Below are positions 44,420 to 56,049 of a stretch of DNA of 64,000 nucleotides, one piece after another. The position numbers and the translations under genes were made by a program. Source of the DNA: Hyperoodon ampullatus (taxonomy: Eukaryota; Chordata; Mammalia; Artiodactyla; Ziphiidae); contig OX457056.1 of the NCBI GenBank assembly GCA_949752795.1, positions 176,228,428 to 176,292,427 on the forward strand, read 5' to 3'. The notes under the pieces were generated by a model, which had not been told where the DNA came from, ran no database searches, and saw only the letters and a list, made by a program, of their open reading frames with translations. The first letter of the stretch is position 1, and the number at the start of each line of letters is the position of its first letter.

Positions 44420-45222
44420 CAGATGGCCAAAAGACACATGAAAAGATACTCAACATGGCTAATTATTAGAGAAATGCAAATCAAAACCACAATGAGGTAT
44501 CACCTCACACTGGTCAGAATGGCCAACATCAGAAAGTCTACAAATAATAAATGCTGGAGAGGGTGTGGAGAGAAAGGGACCCTCCTACGCTGTTGGTGGG
44601 AATGTAAATTTGTACAGCCACTATGAAGAACAGTATGGAGGTTCCTTAAAAACTAAAAATAGAGCTGCCATATGATCTAGCAATCCCACTCCTGGGCATG
44701 TATCTGGAGAAAATCATACTTTGAAAAGATACATGAACCCCAGTGTTCATTGCAGCTCTACAAGACATGGAAGCAACATAAACGTCCATGGACAGATGAA
44801 TAGATAAAGAATATGCGGTACACTTTCACAACAGAATATTTCCCAGCCATAAAAAAGAATGAAATAATGCCATTTGTAGCAACATGGATAGACCTAGAGA
44901 TCATCATACTAAGTGAAATAAATCAGAAAGAGAAAGACAAATATCATATGATATCACTTATATGTGGAATCTAAAAGGAAAAAAAAAAGACACAAATGAA
45001 CTTATTTCCAAAACAGAAAGAGACTCACAGATGCAGAAAACAAATTTATGGTTACTAAAGGGGAAAGGGGAGTGAGGGGATGGATAAATTAGGAGGCTAG
45101 GATTAAGATATACACACTACTATGTATAAAATAGATAACCAACAAGGACCTACCTACTGTATTGCACAGGGCACTATACTCAATATTATGTAATAACCTA
45201 TAAGGGAAAAGAATCTGAAAAA

Positions 45223-45260
<38 letters not shown>

Positions 45261-45350
45261 CTGAATCACTGTGCTGTACACCTGAAACTTACATGCTATT
45301 GTAAATCAACTATACATCAATAAAAATTTGTTTTAATAAATAAATAAATA
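44420..45350 (+). mobile_element. L1, 5'-truncated, with ORF2 C-terminal remnant
   Basis: Starts in the ORF2 C-terminal region (44423-44626 encodes [20 protein letters not shown] with the Cys-rich segment after it), runs through the L1 3' UTR and ends in the tail repeated at copy A. It has several stops and is not coding. Confidence 0.92.
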
Positions 45351-45381
45351 AATATATAGACATACAGCCACAAAACAAAGA
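45118..45381 (+). repeat. L1 3' tail, copy B of the direct repeat
   Basis: The partner of 43823-44070. The TA run is about 16 bases longer and one base differs (GGGCACTATAC against GGGAACTATAC). Both copies share the same 3' extension, GACATACAGCCACAAAACAA. Confidence 0.95.
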
Positions 45382-45897
45382 TATGACAACACATGTCCAA
45401 ATGTTTGCTCTAAAACATCAACATTATTCAGTTAAAATTCACACTGGCAAGATTTTTTGTCAGTGTGAGAAAATCCTGAGATGCCATTTCCAAAGTCTCA
45501 CCTTAAATTTTTCTGTTACTCAGGTCATTGAAAGATTTTGCTAATATGAGGAATACAATTGATAGCTATAAATAATTTGGGACCAGCATTTGGGGCTAAA
45601 TTATCTACTGAATGACAAAGATGTTTTGAATTAACTGAATAACGCTTTCAACACTAAGTAGACCTAAGGTTGATTAGGTAAAAATCCATTTGTGTAGTAT
45701 AAACTAATTGAAGAAGTTTGCATAGAAATTTAAGAAACTTCATTTTTGTTGTGGTTCTTACTGGGCTAGTTAATTTAATGTTAGGAACTTTAACCCATAT
45801 TTGGGTCAAAGTCTATACCATTCTTTCCTTCAATTCACCTAAAAATATCAAATTCACTCTATGTGTAAGATCCACAAAAAGATTCACGGTTCATTAT
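45382..45897. other. Unassigned AT-rich sequence
   Basis: No gene or named repeat. Confidence 0.45.
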
Positions 45898-46230
45898 TTC
45901 TAACCCAATAATTCTGCTCTTAGGAATTTATCGTATGATATAATAGGGGAAAAATGCTATTTGCACAGATGTGTTCACTACGATATTATCCAGAAGAACA
46001 AAAACATGGAAACAACCTAAAAATTCAACAATGGGGAGAAAACCACATCAATTACGGACATTTACTTAATGGAATCATATACAGTCATTAATTGCGTGAG
46101 ACAAAGCTGAATAAGATTGTTCATTTTGACTGCAATCATATAATTGTAAATTATCTGTGCAAACAAAAAATTCTTAAAGGTAATATAATACACACACATA
46201 CACATACACAGCTATGCAGTAGAAATAAGA
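45898..46230 (+). mobile_element. Ancient L1M ORF2-end fragment
   Basis: TCTAACCCAATAATTCTGCT, CTTAGGAATTTATCG, ACATGGAAACAACCTAAAAA and ACTTAATGGAATCATATACA follow the usual L1M ORF2 end. Frames are destroyed. Confidence 0.75.
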
Positions 46231-46974
46231 AAGATTTTTGTTTCTTTTTTCAAACTTTCTTTTAATGTTCCTATAAGAACTTTCAGAAGTTAAGAGAAAG
46301 GAAGACAGGGGAGAGAGGGAGGGAGGAAAAAAGGAAGGAAGGAAGAAGGAAGAGGAGAACATAACTGAAGATCAAAACCAGTGTAAAGAAAAGTCCTAAA
46401 AGAGAAAAAAAGAATTCTAAAATGTATCTTGACATATTTGCAAACTATTTGTTGACTGTGACTCACTTGCAGATTCTGAAGTCCTGTCTAGAACTGATAC
46501 AAGGTTAAACGGGGTTACCCACTTGCACGTATGAGTCATTTAAATGATACAGATGGGTACCCTGTCATCACTACAGTCAGAATCTATTAATGTTAAATAT
46601 ATATATTTTTGACCAATTTTACTGAAAACAAAGAAATAAAGATGGCAGACAGTTCCAGCATAAGTAAACTATTGGTGTAGTGCTAAAGTTTTCAGTTTTC
46701 TCTGCATCCTTAGTTGAATATTATTTACAACAAACTTAATTTTATTTTTAAAATATTTTCAGTAAAATTTTGAATATGCTCAAATAACAACACTAAGATA
46801 GAGTCGGGTTAGCCTGAAGTAGCTAACAGGCCTTGCTTCAATTTTAAGCAATTTAGATTAACGAAGGCTATTTCTCAACATTGCCATGAGAACTGAACTT
46901 CTTAACATCTATAATAATGCTTCAGAAAACAATTAGTTATTTTGCTTACAATTTCAAAGGCCCGTAATAGTTAG
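46231..46974. other. Unassigned; purine tract 46293-46359
   Basis: The tract is a GGAA/GGGA-rich run with a single C. The remainder is AT-rich and unassigned. Confidence 0.6.
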
Positions 46975-47215
46975 AAGGGGGACTCCAGAGTCAGAGGGGT
47001 TTGAATTCCAGCTCCAACATTATTAGCTTGGAGACCCTCAGTGAGTTACCAGAATGCTCTGTGCCACTGGTTCCTCATTTACAAAATGGGGATGAAAGTA
47101 GTATGTCTCTCATGAGGTCTTGTGAATATTAAGTGAGATTAATGTATGTAGAGTACTTAGAGATATGCCTGGAACATAATAAGCACACAGATAATGTTAG
47201 CTGTTATTATTATTA
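46975..47215 (+). mobile_element. MIR, nearly complete
   Basis: Sense MIR: GACTCCAGAGTCAGAGGGGT, TCATTTACAAAATGGGGATG, CATAATAAGCACACAGATAA, ending GTTATTATTATTA. Confidence 0.88.
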
Positions 47216-47299
47216 GATATTGTAATGATACACAGAAGCATCAACACTCTGGCCTTGAGGGAGCCTGCATTTATTAACATTAATAATAATGACATAAAT

Positions 47300-47490
47300 A
47301 AGGATAATGGTAACTACTATTATATCTTTCGCAGGCATGTCATCATTTCCATGTATTAACTCTTCTGATTTCACTCTGACTCTGTAAGACAGGTTTTAGA
47401 CACATTATATAGCTCAAGCAACTGAGGTCCAGGAGAGCAATGCAATTGATGGATTGCCCACAAATAGGACGTTAGTAAGGGCTGAGGTAG
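47300..47490 (-). mobile_element. MIR, inverted relative to its neighbour
   Basis: Antisense MIR: ACTACTATTATATCTTTCGC, CATGTATTAACTCTTC, CAACTGAGGTCCAGGAGAGC, GATTGCCCACAAATAGG. It faces the sense MIR ending at 47215. Confidence 0.6.
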
Positions 47491-48019
47491 GTTTTGCTCT
47501 AAAGCTGCAGATTATAAGTGTCAACCCTCACAAAAGGACCCGGGGAGGGGGTGGGGTGTGGGGCTGGGGGTGGAGGATTGGTTAAGAGTTTATGGCCTTC
47601 CTTTTTGCTGACAAAGCAATTTGGATAGGTTTGGAGTTTTAAATGGTATAGTATAACTTGACTAATCATGACCCACAGTATGACTTACAAGTAACTTATT
47701 TTTTCAGAAAAATGAAAGAGCTGCCAAAAGTAGCACTACAAAAACTGTATTTTAGCAGCAATATCCTAAAAGTTCACAGAATATGATTATTCCTCAGACA
47801 AGTCCATGTTTACAACTTCAAAGTAAGATCAGAGTCACAAGACAGGAAGTAAGCACTCTTTTTCCCCTCAAATTCAAATTAAGAGAAGACTGCAGTTTGA
47901 AAACACCCATGCTTGCCACAAGAAGGTAGGATTTTTAGCAATTTATATAATAAATTCTGGCTCCTTTTATGCCTTACTTTACACAACCAGATGTATTTTT
48001 ATTAGCTTTGGTCTCACAT
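47491..48019. other. Unassigned, with G-rich cluster
   Basis: Includes the quadruplex-type G tract at 47542-47570. No named repeat or gene. Confidence 0.5.
47542..47570 (+). other. Strong G-quadruplex motif
   Basis: Five G-runs of 4-5 with loops of 1-3 bases: GGGG-A-GGGGG-T-GGGG-TGT-GGGG-CT-GGGGG. Outside any L1, in otherwise AT-rich DNA. Predicted from sequence only. Confidence 0.75.
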
Positions 48020-48360
48020 AAAAACATATGTTTACCATGGAGAATTATGAAAAAGAAAGTGAAAAAATCATCCTAAATTCCACAAACTTCAAAATAAATA
48101 ATCTTACTGTTGTAATGTTTTGTAGATGTGTGATATGCGTATGTGTACAACCGCTTATTTGCATGCCCCCAATATAAAATTTTATTTCCAACTTCTTGCA
48201 GCTCATAACTTCTTAATATCACACAAAAATCACTTCTTCTGTTGTTGGGATACTATATATGCAGTTTTGTCTGGCTTGCTTTTCATTTAACATTATATCA
48301 AGAGCATTTCCCATGTTATTAAACATTGTTTGAAAAGGTATTTTTCCTGACTTTTTAGAT
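48020..48360 (-). mobile_element. Ancient L1M fragment
   Basis: Antisense text: TTTTGTCTGGCTTGCTTTTC, ATTTAACATTATATCAAGAG, CATTTCCCATGTTATTAAAC. Left edge uncertain. Confidence 0.6.
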
Positions 48361-50260
48361 TTGGATATCTCACCTTTTAAAAATAGCACATAGATTCAAG
48401 AATGTTCTGCAACTCAAAACTCTATGACATAATATAGAGATCTAAGTTTCATGACTCCCTGCTAACTCCAGTTAACACATGTTAAATTATCTAAAGCAAC
48501 TTAGGAATTTAATAATTTTACCTTAAAATATCAGGGAAAAGCTTTTAGTTCGGGGTAACTCCTCATGTTTGCATTTTAACAGACCTCTTTGGGGTACTTC
48601 AAATCTTTTGGCTAGAGCAGCTTTCCTTAGCTTTACGATTTTCCCTGCCTAGAAAGTAAAGGTAAAAGTAAAATATTATTATGAAGTTCATATGCCCTTA
48701 TCTATTGTGACTGGAAGCCTTGTTAAGGGCAGAGACCACTTCTCAATCCATCTCTATGTCTTCTTCAATGCCTTAAAAAATTAATTGCACCAGACTGTTA
48801 CCACTTTTCTAAAGTACGTGTCCAGGTGAATATTGTCCATAATATTGTACTGTGAAACCAGTAAACAGGTATATACACAAAACAATGATCTCTCTAAACT
48901 CTGAGTTTGACTTGGCCATACCTCATCACAAGAGGGGCATTACACAGGTATTCAGTTCATATATATCTCCGACTACTCATCCAAATAAAGTTGGGTCATC
49001 TTCACCAAGAAATAGTTTCCCTGGTGGGGGTAAACACACATCGAAACCCACAAAAATTCTATTAGCACCAGTTATGTTGTAACACAATGATGAACACTTT
49101 TCTTCCAATTTGCTAGCTCCCCAACTAAAGAAAGGCTTTGCCGGTTCTGGTTGGCCTTCGAGCTGTGTGTAGTAGATATGCTGATTTTTAAAAAAGAAAG
49201 AAAAAGAACTACAATAATGATATGGTCTCCTGAGAATATATTTATTTGTGCAGTATAAAACAAAATTAAATTCTTCAATCTCAAAAACTATTAAAAGGTT
49301 GTATTTAAAATGCATGAAGCATTAAAAAGACATCAAAATTAAAATAATCTCATAAATCTCTTCATTTAAAAGACTTATTAGAATACAGATCGAGGCAGAA
49401 AACAGCTGCCCGGCACTCCGGAGTAGTAAATTATGACTGTTTTAACTTTTTTTCATTTTCATCATTGAAAATTCTTTTCCAGAATAATTGTATTGCTGTA
49501 GCAAGACCAACTGTCCCATATATTTAACGTGTGAATAGTAAATTGCTTTCAATGAACTCTGAAACAGATCTGCTGTAAATTCTTTGAAAGATCAGCAGGC
49601 CACAGGGTCGTACCCTGGCAAAGGATACAGAAGATACAAGCAGAAATTAGCTTTTAATGTAAAATTGATCAAATTAATTACTATTCCAATTCAGTTTGCC
49701 AGAGCACTAGGGATACCCTAGGAAAACCTGACAGCATAAGAGGGTTTTTTTGGCCGTTCCCTTCTTCCCTAGATCTGCCAGCTAAAACCCAAGAAAAAGT
49801 CAGCACAGGACAGTCAGATGTGTCCAATTGCCATTAATCATTAAAACCGGACTCTTTTGTAAATGACTGACAGCTAGATGAAGTTTTGATTTTTAATAAA
49901 GATTCTCACTCCACAGACCATTCTCACTCCACAGACCATCATGTGTCAGTCTTGATTGTACTAGAGCATTCCTTGGAGTACAATTAAACTATCATGTTGA
50001 TTGCACCTCAATGCCATTGAAGCCTAAGGGGAGGAAAAGAAAAGCCAGATCGCTAACCAGGAGGCCTGTGATCCCCCTTGTGATACTCTTCAACAATATA
50101 CTAGGAACTGAGCAGAGCTATTGTTGATGGAAACAGCCAGGTATGCTTTGAAAGTCTTAGAAGATAAAAGGTGTGTTGCCATAGAGCTGCCTCCCATTTT
50201 TATCGACCTTCCCTTCTCAGATGCACTCTGACCTCATTCCTCCTTCACAGAGACAAGATT
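48361..50260. other. Repeat-poor, AT-rich non-coding stretch
   Basis: No mobile element except a weak L2-tail-like piece near 48710-48760. 49330-50010 is AT-rich with homeobox-like motifs (AATTAATTAC near 49672, CCATTAATCATTAAA near 49832). An 18-base unit starting ATTCTCACTCCAC is tandemly duplicated at 49902-49937. Confidence 0.5.
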
Positions 50261-50521
50261 AGTAAACAGTGGGCTTTATTAGGAGCTGTTCAGAACACCA
50301 TTAATCCAACTTAATTGATGGTGCAGTGGTACCAGGTCTTTTTCTGCTTTCTCTTTCCAGAAGACAACATTGGTAGCAGAATTGGACTTCTTTCCAGAAA
50401 CAGCACCAATCTTTGTAATTCTGTACACTTTCCCATTGCCTTGGCTCAAGCAGGCTGAGCAAAGCTTCTTATCTAAGACTCTGAAAAGGATAACAGGACT
50501 GCTCAAGTATAAAAACTGCAA
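50261..50521 (-). pseudogene. Possible retrocopy fragment with poly(A) signal
   Basis: On the minus strand an open frame from 50521 to 50279 contains KLCSACLSQGNGKVYRITK and IGAVSGKKSNSATNVVFWKE, followed by a Lys/Glu-rich segment. AATAAA lies near the stop (TCCTAATAAAGCCC). This looks more protein-like than its surroundings, and a different frame near the end would also stop early, suggesting a frameshifted processed copy. I cannot name the parent, and no A-tail follows. A real terminal exon or chance cannot be excluded. Confidence 0.3.
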
Positions 50522-50999
50522 GTACTTTATCTTTCTTTCTGCTTAGATTACCATTATCTCTGGTCACTGAATTTTGTCTTTTGGGCTTCAAATGGAGAGC
50601 GAAGTCAACCAGAAGGTACAGTTCTAAACCCAATGGAATACTGCTCCATCAGCACCCGTACACAGACAGACACATACACACAGAGGCTCACATACACAGA
50701 CACACACACACAGAGGCACACACACACACATACACACACACACACAGGCACGCCTCCTTCCAGCCTTTCTTTGGCTTTACCCTAGGGTTAACTTCCTCAT
50801 GAATAGTTTCAGATGATTCTATGATCTTCCTTGCAAAATATTTATGCTGAAAAACAATTCGGGTTCTACAAGTGCCTCAGTAACTACTACTTACAGTGAA
50901 GCTGAAAGGTAAGCCGAACAAATGAGCTGTCTAACCAGGCAAGGTTTCTGCAGAATGGGGAGGAAATTGCATAAAATAATTGCTAACCTGAATTTCAAA
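50522..50999. other. Unassigned; CA-rich microsatellite 50667-50751
   Basis: CACACAGAGGCACACAC-type imperfect repeat of about 85 bases. The rest is unassigned. Confidence 0.6.
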
Positions 51000-51330
51000 T
51001 CCATCCATTCATTCTTTCCTAGAACCACATGTAAGGCATTGAAGATACCATGGAGATGAATTGAGAAGTGGTCCCTGCCCATAAGTCTTCCAGTTATAAC
51101 AGAGATGGTCATGTGACTATCTATGACAAGATTAGAATAACAAAAATACTAAATCATGTTTTAAGCAAAGTCTTATGGGCATGCACAATTCATTCTGACT
51201 ACAGAAATCAGGGAAGGCTTCAAAGAGGAGAAAGCAAAGGAGATCCATTATTAGAGAGTAGGGAAAAGAGCACTTACAATTAAGGAACAGCATGCACAGA
51301 CTCACAGAGAAGTGAAGTCATCAGAAGAGA
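51000..51330 (+). mobile_element. L2 element
   Basis: ATCCATCCATTCATTC, CATGTAAGGCATTGAAGATA, AAATCAGGGAAGGCTTCAAA, GAACAGCATGCACAGACTCA follow sense L2 order. Confidence 0.6.
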
Positions 51331-52254
51331 TCGCTCCTGCGCACATTTTTGTCACGTGAGGACTGCATTCACAATTCTTGCTATAGCCACACACCATCTG
51401 TACTAGTATTTGCTTAACATTCTTTTTTTAATTGGCTCCATTTTTACTGAAATAAATTTATTTTTTCAAAGGAAAATTTTCTGTCACTACTGTAAATGGA
51501 AATCCAGTGTTGCTTGCCCCAAGCACCACATAACTATAAAAGCAAATAAATGAAAACAAAACAATGAAATTCTAGCTAAATACTGTTGGAGCCTGCCCTC
51601 TCATTATCACAAAGGGGAGCTAGTGGGGCAAGATGTTGAAGGCATCCCAACATCAAACAAAGACTTTCTCCTCAAGGTTCTCTGAAGGGTTGAGAGAGAA
51701 CTCTAAACTCTTCAAAATCCTAAATTCTGAAAAAATCACTCATGGGGTAACTCAGGGTTTTCAAGGCCATGTTAGGGTACAACCTAAAGTCATTCTGAAT
51801 CATTGTCCTACTCTGGGAAACACTGAAATAGATCAAAGACCTTACCCCACCCTAGTATGCACCGTGGTATTATATATATATTTCTCCTTACCACCCTATC
51901 CTTTATATAAACTAAGTCATTATTACAGCATTTCATCAAATCTAAGTTAATATCAATTGTGAGATGCACCATTATTTTATGTGCCACTAAGAAAGAAAAA
52001 TGCTGCCAATTAAATGATGATACACCATCACTTATAAGAAGCATCCAATTTCAGAGATGTTAAAATGTGGCGGGGAGATGCTTGTTTTGGAATCAATGAG
52101 ACACATTATTAATCACTGTTGCTTAGAAGCAAATAATATAGAGCTTGGAAGTTAACTGGTTTTCAGAAAACAATGAAAAAGCGTATCTGGTGCAATGTCC
52201 TACTTGATGTAACTAGAATAGTAAATTGTCATCTGTTTAGGACAAGACAATATA
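51331..52254. other. Unassigned sequence
   Basis: AT-rich; a 105-codon frame at 51633-51950 has no domain. No named repeat. Confidence 0.45.
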
Positions 52255-52375
52255 GAACAGTGATTCAGAGCAGAGCCTGGAAGACCCTGGGTTCAAATCC
52301 TGCTTCTGTCACTTACTAGAAGTGGCACATTAAATGACTAACAAACTCCGTTGGTTCATCTGTAAATTACTCCAT
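52255..52375 (+). mobile_element. MIR fragment
   Basis: CAGAGCAGAGCCTGGAAGAC, CTGGGTTCAAATCCTGCTTC, TGTCACTTACTAG and GGTTCATCTGTAAATTAC. Confidence 0.8.
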
Positions 52376-52929
52376 GTATTTTCAATATTTAAACATTTCC
52401 CCAGTGGAAAACTAAAAAAGAACCCTGGGTATTTTTCTGCCCAGATCTGTCAGAACTGATTTTTAGTGAAAGCTAAGTATCATTGGTAACTACTAGTATC
52501 AGTGCAATATAGTTAGTAAAATTTTTTCCTCTTTTATTTTTTAGACCCAAAGAACCACAGTGCCAACTAGTTTTAGATCATCACTGCATGCTTTACTAAT
52601 GCTCACTTACATAGGATAGTACCTGAAGACTAGTCAGTCACAAATAGAGTTGGACCCCGTAGAGGCGGGTTCCTTTGAGTTGGTCAATTTACCACCTCAG
52701 ATTCCAGTTCCTTGTGACTTTCTGTTCCAAGGCTCCTACTGGACACTAACAAGTCTATAAATGTGAATTGTCCCGAAGATAAAATGATCTACCCCAGTGC
52801 AACCCCTGGGAACAGCAAGCTGCTTCTCCTGTTGTCAGAGGAGCATCTCCTTAGTTTGTGAGTTACTTGTACTAGGTGCTTTCACGCTACGATACAATCT
52901 GAGCCTTGTACCAAGCCTGGGCTTTAAAC
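52376..52929. other. Unassigned sequence
   Basis: No gene or named repeat. Part of a 145-codon frame (52797-53234) extends into the MIR at 52930 and is treated as chance. Confidence 0.45.
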
Positions 52930-53065
52930 AGGACAGGCGTTATTGCTGCAAATCATGGAAGTCAAAATTGAGACTCAGAGAGGTCATGACAGGATTTGCC
53001 CAAGGTCACACCATTGTGAGTAATGGAGATGGAAGGAAGCCCAAATCTGGCTCCAAATGTTCCAC
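52930..53065 (-). mobile_element. MIR fragment
   Basis: TTGAGACTCAGAGAGGTCAT, GATTTGCCCAAGGTCACACC, AGCCCAAATCTGGCTCC. Confidence 0.75.
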
Positions 53066-54279
53066 TCACTCCATGCTTCCACATCATAAAAACATTTTTT
53101 TAAGTAATTACACCATTTTGCTGTTCATCCGCGTTCTATCTCCTCGTTTCTGGCTCAGGACTTGTTCTTCACCGGTCCTCCAAGCTCTCACAGTAGCCCT
53201 AAATCTCTTGCTGACCTCTTGTCAGTGTCGTTGAGATGAAACAAGTTTCTGGGAGACTCAACCCTTCATCGTGCCCCCACTTTCTGGGGCTGAGTCGGGC
53301 AGACACTGGGACCTTGGTCACCAGCGTGCAGGAGACTGCTGTTCTCAGGTAGAGCCACACGGGGGCAGGGTGACGCAGGATGCAGCCACGCCTGGAATTC
53401 CTGGGAGAGAACGAGGGTACAGTCCAAAGCCTTAGGGCAAGTGCAGGACGATGGTGAAGGCTCAGAGGCAGCTAGGCATGGAGAATGTGGTAGCTTATAT
53501 GGGAATTGCAGCCACGAATTCTAGATTTGCTTCCTCAGCCAACAAACTGGGGAATGTTAGGCAACTTGCTTCCCCTGTTAGGTGATCTAGTAATCTCTAA
53601 GGGCAGACCCCTCTTTAAGAGTTGTTGACTCAGGACCTTTACAGTCCAGCGCTAAAGAGCCCTGATAGCGTTCTTACTAAGTGTTAAGTGCCTGTGCAGG
53701 TTTAAACCAGACAGTGTTTACAAAATGCTCTCAACTGATAGAGAGCCGAGATGGCTGTCTGTAGCGCGCCCTCTAATGGATAGGTGGTATCATCACATCC
53801 TTCTCTATCTTGAAATAACAAGAGAATACATATCTTAGTATAAGTCTCATATTTTTCCCTCTGAGTCCTGACACAGCAGGATTCAGGAAGCCCTGGCAAT
53901 CGTTTTAGAGGTCAAAGAGCATTGCACTTCTCCCCACAGCTCATGCTTCAAACACTGCATGTGACTCTTATCTGTGTCACCCCTTTCTCCATGCCCTTTC
54001 TGGTTCTTCTGATTCCTTCATAGAAAGATACTCTAATCTCTGCAATTAAAACACTGCAGAAGAATGATATTAACTCAAACACGGAACTTGTGCAAATCCT
54101 AGTCCCCATATAGTATGATGAAGAGAGCTCTTGACTACCCACCACATGTACTCTCATATATCCCCTATTCCAGAACTGCCAGAAACATTATTTCTGCTTT
54201 ATAATTAACATGAAAAAGGGCCAATAACTTAATATAAATGATTAATAAACAGTTAAAAAAACAACTAAATCACTCCTTG
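53066..54279. other. Unassigned sequence
   Basis: A weak MIR-like stretch may lie near 53510-53600 (AACTGGGGAATGTTAGGCAA). Otherwise nothing recognised. Confidence 0.4.
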
Positions 54280-54589
54280 GACTTGGAACATGAACAAAAA
54301 GTTCAGGAAAGATAAAATATAAACAGCTAATAAATAATAAAATAAAATGCTAATCCACACTAGTTATCAAAGAAGAATAAATTAAAACATGACAACTGAC
54401 TGCCAATATTATAAAATTCACTATTCCCAATGCTGATGAGGGTGACCTAAGATGGGCATTTCAGTACACTGTAATTGGTACAATCATCCTGAAAACAATA
54501 TAGCAGAATATATCAAAAGTCTTGTTGGGACTCATATGTACAAAACATGAGGAAATTCTCAAGGTACAATGGTCCTCTGATATCCTTTC

Positions 54590-54995
54590 TCCCCTTCCTC
54601 TTTAAGAATGGAATCTCCAGTTTTTTTAGCTGTGCATATGTCCATTTATAATAAAGATTATATTTCCTAGCATCCCTTGCAGCTAGGTGTGGTCCTGCAA
54701 ATATATTCTAGCCTAAGAAATGGAAGTGGAAATGACTGATGCAAATTCCAAGTAAAGGCTTACTTTCTTCCTCTCTTTTCCTTCTTTCCTACAGTCTGGA
54801 ATGCAGCTGGATGGCTGGAACTCCAGCAGTCATTTTAGATATTACGGTGGTTTGAGAATGGAAGTCACATGTGGTGGAGCAACAAAATAGAAACAGCTGG
54901 ACCAATCACTACCAAACTTTTTAAATTCAGAAGACAAATAAAATTCTATTTTGTTTAAGCCACTCTAATTTGGAGTTTTACTTGCAGCCAATCCT
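54590..54995 (+). mobile_element. LTR-like repeat inside the L1M
   Basis: ATTTCCTAGCATCCCTTGCA, GCTAGGTGTGGTCCTG, then AATAAAATTCTATTTTGTTT and AAGCCACTCTAATTTGGAGT. Structure and end resemble solo LTRs of old mammalian endogenous elements, but I cannot assign the family. No viral genes. Confidence 0.45.
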
Positions 54996-55125
54996 AATCC
55001 CAAATAATATATGCATTAATACTGAATGTACAGCAAAATATTTGATTGAAAAAAGATGCAGAACAGTGTGTACTATGCTACCATTGTATAAAAAAGGAAA
55101 GCAAAAACATTATGTATGTGGAACC

Positions 55126-55394
55126 TAGTTCCCTAATGAACCATGCCTCCCATTATCCATACCCTTACATAGACCCTTCCCACATTGAGTCTGAACTTGC
55201 CATATGACTCACTTAAACAAACAGAAAGTGGAGAAAGTGACACTGTGCCAGCTCCTTGCCTAAGCATTAAGAAAGCCTGGCAGCTTCTGCCAAGACGTTC
55301 TTTGCAAATAAATAAAAATAGGAAATAAATAAGTAAATCCCACTATAGGGGAACATCTACATTATGGCATTTCTTTACTCTCTGTATATATTAT
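55126..55394. other. Unassigned insert between L1M pieces
   Basis: Includes ACTTGCCATATGACTCACTT and an AAATAAATAAAAATAGG A-rich stretch. Probably another old interspersed repeat. Confidence 0.35.
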
Positions 55395-55709
55395 ACAGCA
55401 CAATGATTGAGAAAATGCTTATTATATAGAAAGAAAATGATAGCATAAAATTATACTCATATGGAATATGATGTCTACTTTGTAAAAATGCATAGAAAAT
55501 AAGACTTGAATGAATTACATAAAGAGTACTAATATTACTTGCCCCTTACTGATTCAATAATGGTTAATTTATGGGGGCTCCTTTATTCTTTCCAAATTTC
55601 TTACAAAGAGCATGTTTTTCTTTTAATTTCAATAATTCTATTTTTATTTCTAGAAGTTCTACTTGGGCTTTTTTTGAATATTTCTAGGCTTTCCAATAAA
55701 CTTTTGATA

Positions 55710-56047
55710 CAGTAGTCCCTCCTTATCTGCAGTTTCACTTTCCATGGTTTTTGTTATCCACTGTCAAACATGCTCCAAAAATATTAAATGAAAATTTTCA
55801 GAAATAAACAATTCATAAGTTTTAAATCGCATGCCTTTCCAAGCAGCCTGATGAAATCCTGCACCATCCAGCTCCGTCCTGCTCAGAACATGAATCATCC
55901 CTTTGTCCAGCATATTCACACTGTATAGGACTCCTGCTCATTAGTATAGGAAAAACATAGTATATATAGGGTTCGGTACTATTTGCAGCTTCAGGCATTC
56001 ACTGGGGGGTCTTAGAATGTATCCCCCATAGATAGGGGGGATAACTG
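55710..56047 (+). mobile_element. Tigger-like DNA transposon, internally deleted
   Basis: Terminal inverted repeats: CAGTAGTCCCTCCTTATCTG at the left, and ATAGGGGGGATAACTG at the right reading back as CAGTTATCCCCCCTAT. TA dinucleotides flank both ends (55708-55709, 56048-56049), as for Tc1/mariner insertions. Internal text such as AATATTAAATGAAAATTTTC and AATCATCCCTTTGTCCAGC is typical; no transposase frame remains. Confidence 0.88.
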
Positions 56048-56049
56048 TA

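Larger units (their letters stand above)
54280..55640 (+). mobile_element. Ancient L1M, split into three pieces
   Basis: Piece 1, 54280-54585: GTTATCAAAGAAGAATAAAT, AATGCTGATGAGGGTGACC, TGGTACAATCATCCTG. Piece 2, about 55000-55125: GATGCAGAACAGTGTGTACT, ATGCTACCATTGTATAAAAA. Piece 3, about 55395-55640: ATGTCTACTTTGTAAAAATG, CATAGAAAATAAGACTTG. Order and spacing fit one element broken by two later insertions. Confidence 0.6.

Noticed and set aside
49018..49030. SINE-like CCCTGGTGG text
   Set aside because: Only a few bases match and no SINE body follows.
50667..50751. CRISPR-like or satellite array
   Set aside because: It is an imperfect CA microsatellite without spacers; the genome is mammalian.
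52797..53234. 145-codon plus-strand frame
   Set aside because: It runs through a MIR and has no domain or repeatable composition; best explained by chance.
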